A stretch of DNA of 7,023 nucleotides from Deltaproteobacteria bacterium (GTDB lineage: Bacteria > Desulfobacterota > GWC2-55-46), in contig JACPGA010000021.1 in the NCBI GenBank assembly GCA_016182705.1, forward strand, positions 1-7,023, in the 5' to 3' direction. Shown here piece after piece: positions 5,404 to 7,023 of the stretch; positions within the stretch are counted from its first letter, which is position 1; every line of letters starts with the position of its first letter. The notes under the pieces were generated by a model. The model made no database searches. It saw only the letters and a list, made by a program, of their open reading frames with translations, and was not told the origin of the DNA. The position numbers and the translations under genes are program-made.

Positions 5404-6051
5404 ATGATAGACTTCCACACACACAGCTTCCTGAGCGACGGAGTGCTCGTGCCCTCCGAGCTGGTCAGAAGGGCAAGGGTCGTCGGGTACACTGCGATGG
5501 CCATAACCGACCACGCCGATGAATCGAATATCGAAACGGTGTTGAAGCAGATAACAAAAGTGGCAAAGCAGCTCAACACTGACAAGACCTTCAGGCTCAT
5601 TCCCGGAGTGGAGCTTACTCATATACCATTGAGGCACATCCCGCTCATGGTGAAAAAGGCGCGCTCGCTGGGCGCTCTAATCGTGGTCGGCCACGGAGAG
5701 ACGCTCGCCGAGCCGGTTGAGCAGGGCACCAACATGGCCTATATAAAAGCGGGCGTTGACATACTCGCCCATCCCGGGCTCATAACAGACGATGAAATGA
5801 AAGCGGCCGTCAAAAAAGGCGTGCACATAGAGATAACGGCCAGGGGAGGGCACAGCATATCCAACGGCCATGTCGCTTCCCTGGCAAAAAAACACGGGGC
5901 CAGGATGCTGGTCAACACCGACTCGCACACGCCGGGAGATCTGATCTCGGATGAGAGAGCTGAAAAGGTCGCGCTCGGCGCGGGCCTCGATAAAGACGAC
6001 TTCAGGAGAATCCAGGAAAATGCGCGTCAACTGGTCAAAAAGATTTCTTAA
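5404..6051 (+). CDS. PHP-domain metal-dependent phosphoesterase (histidinol-phosphatase-like family)
   Basis: The protein has 215 residues, the usual size for a stand-alone PHP protein. All expected metal ligands are visible: DFHTHS (His5, His7), SDG (Asp12), ITDHAD (His37), PGVELTH (Glu70), VGHGE (His97), LAHPG (His123) and NTDSH (Asp173, His175). The fold is a TIM-like barrel with a trinuclear metal site that hydrolyses phosphate esters. The substrate cannot be read from the sequence. Histidinol phosphate is the classical one, but no other his gene is nearby, and nucleotide or small phosphate substrates are equally possible. It lies 31 bases after the PATAN gene, and its last 32 bases overlap the start of the next gene, so co-transcription is likely. 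The frame and motifs are intact. Confidence 0.88.
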   Translation: MIDFHTHSFLSDGVLVPSELVRRARVVGYTAMAITDHADESNIETVLKQITKVAKQLNTDKTFRLIPGVELTHIPLRHIPLMVKKARSLGALIVVGHGETLAEPVEQGTNMAYIKAGVDILAHPGLITDDEMKAAVKKGVHIEITARGGHSISNGHVASLAKKHGARMLVNTDSHTPGDLISDERAEKVALGAGLDKDDFRRIQENARQLVKKIS

Positions 6052-7023
6052 GGCATCTCTTCTCATATCCGCCTTTGCCATGGCAGGGTGCGCGGCAAAA
6101 CAGCTGCCAATTGAAGATTCAAAGTGGAACACGCATCTCGGCGATTACGCGAGGACGAACATCTCCGCAGGGAAAGTCGAGCTTCCGCTTGTAATCGGAT
6201 GGGACAGGGATGTATCTGACTTCAGATTTTTCAGACCCTTTCCAAAGGAGCAGCTCTCTTCTCCGGCCATCTATAAGGGCAGACTATATGCCGGGTCCGC
6301 GAACGGCTACTTCTACGCGTCAGACCTGGCCTCAGGCAAAGTCTACTGGAAGTTCAACGCCAGCTCTCCGATAGAGGCCGCTCCGACGGTCACGGACGAG
6401 AAAGTATGCTTCGGCGCGAGCGACGGGAAAATGCGGTGCCTTGACCTCGAAGGCACTCTTTTATGGGAGTTTCAGGCACGCTCGGAGATACTCTCCGCGC
6501 CTGTAATCAGGGACGGCAAGGTTTTGTTCAGCTCCTCTGATGACAGGATACACGCCCTGAACGCCGCGACAGGAGAGAGGCTCTGGACCTACTCGCGCGG
6601 CACCTACAAAACGGTCACTCCGCGGGTGTATGCTTCCCCGGCCCTTTCTGAAAACGGGAACCTCTTTTATCTTTTCTCTGACGGCACAGCCGTGTGCGTA
6701 TCAGCAGAAAACGGAAAAGAGCTCTGGTCGAAAAAGGCCGTAAAGGAATTCGAAGAGCCTGTCCCGCCGAGAAGGACGCCTCTTGTCGACTCTGGCAATG
6801 TCTACATCATTGATGACAACCAGGCCGTAATGGCGCTCTCGGAAGAAACAGGCGAGGTCAAGGGCATATACAATATAATAAAGGCAACCGAGCTCGTCGT
6901 GCCTGACAGACGCTCTATAGTCATAGCCGGAGAAGGGCAGGCAATAGCCCTGGACAGGTCAACAGGCGCTCTCTTGTGGAAGACGGGCCTCAGCCACGGC
7001 CCTGTCTCATCCGTTTTTTCAGC
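6020..7023 (+). CDS. PQQ-like beta-propeller lipoprotein, BamB-like (partial, 3' cut by window edge)
   Basis: The ATG at 6020 opens a frame that stays open to the window end (334 codons). Residues 1-23 are a lipoprotein signal: basic MRVNWSKR, a hydrophobic core, then lipobox AMAGC with Cys24 as the lipidation site. Residue +2 is Ala, which favours the outer membrane. The mature part has repeated PQQ-propeller blades, each with G-x-(L/V)-Y/F, A-L-(D/N)-x-x-(T/S)-G and a W: YASDLASGKVYWKF, RCLDLEGTLLWEF, HALNAATGERLWTY, CVSAENGKELWSK, IALDRSTGALLWKT. BamB, a scaffold of the outer-membrane beta-barrel assembly complex, has this layout, but many envelope propellers share it, so no symbol is given. 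The start overlaps the PHP gene by 32 bases. AGGAG at 6004-6008 or AGGA at 6014-6017 may serve as the ribosome-binding site. Confidence 0.85.
   Translation, partial: MRVNWSKRFLKASLLISAFAMAGCAAKQLPIEDSKWNTHLGDYARTNISAGKVELPLVIGWDRDVSDFRFFRPFPKEQLSSPAIYKGRLYAGSANGYFYASDLASGKVYWKFNASSPIEAAPTVTDEKVCFGASDGKMRCLDLEGTLLWEFQARSEILSAPVIRDGKVLFSSSDDRIHALNAATGERLWTYSRGTYKTVTPRVYASPALSENGNLFYLFSDGTAVCVSAENGKELWSKKAVKEFEEPVPPRRTPLVDSGNVYIIDDNQAVMALSEETGEVKGIYNIIKATELVVPDRRSIVIAGEGQAIALDRSTGALLWKTGLSHGPVSSVFS

Noticed and set aside
5677..6132. A minus-strand frame of 151 codons opposite the PHP gene
   Set aside because: It lies over conserved metal-binding motifs of the PHP gene and over the lipoprotein start. 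Nothing in its product is recognisable.
1..7023. Hidden mobile element, CRISPR array, tRNA or phage genes
   Set aside because: No terminal repeats, regularly spaced repeats, cloverleaf-like segments or transposase motifs were seen on either strand by eye.

Overview
The window suggests a Gram-negative, deltaproteobacterial or Nitrospirota-like bacterium. The reasons are a type IV pilus secretin, a SPOR-domain protein, an outer-membrane-type lipoprotein with a PQQ-like propeller, and PATAN/receiver signalling proteins. The DNA is moderately GC-rich, with heavy use of ATA (Ile) and AGG (Arg) codons and some TTG starts. The taxonomic guess is inference only. Every supported gene is on the + strand, intergenic gaps are short, and no gene-free stretch exceeds 300 bases. 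I saw no tRNA, rRNA, IS element or CRISPR array.

Layout. 1-170 is the C-terminal end of a PilQ-type secretin. It overlaps the TTG start of a membrane-anchored SPOR-domain protein (167-910). An AT-rich gap (911-1046) holds inverted repeats and a good sigma-70-like promoter for the next group. That group is miaB (1047-2286), which is broken in the middle, followed by an intact DUF151 bifunctional-nuclease-family gene (2308-2796). After a 113-base gap with a hairpin come three signalling reading frames. These are a degenerate-GGDEF protein (2910-3911), a receiver domain (3914-about 4274) and a PATAN/DUF4388 protein with a winged-helix-like and a degenerate Ras-like GTPase domain (4275-5372). A PHP-family metallohydrolase (5404-6051) follows. 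The last gene is a BamB/PQQ-propeller-like lipoprotein that starts at 6020 inside the PHP gene and runs off the right edge.

The most notable observation is two gene-breaking junctions. In miaB about 35 conserved codons are absent at about 1947, and the two halves lie in different frames. At about 4257-4275 a receiver domain runs directly into a PATAN domain that lacks its first strand, again in another frame. Both shifts are of the same class (an apparent loss of 2 mod 3 bases), and everything else still reads cleanly. This points either to recent small deletions or to a systematic assembly or sequencing artefact. Someone using this annotation should treat both loci as suspect until reads are checked.

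Working together (inference): the pilus secretin, the catalytically dead-looking GGDEF protein and the receiver-PATAN-pseudo-GTPase protein could form a non-enzymatic signalling module for type IV pilus or polarity control. PATAN-receiver proteins are known to act on type IV pili in cyanobacteria. MiaB, DUF151, PHP and the lipoprotein look like housekeeping or envelope neighbours.
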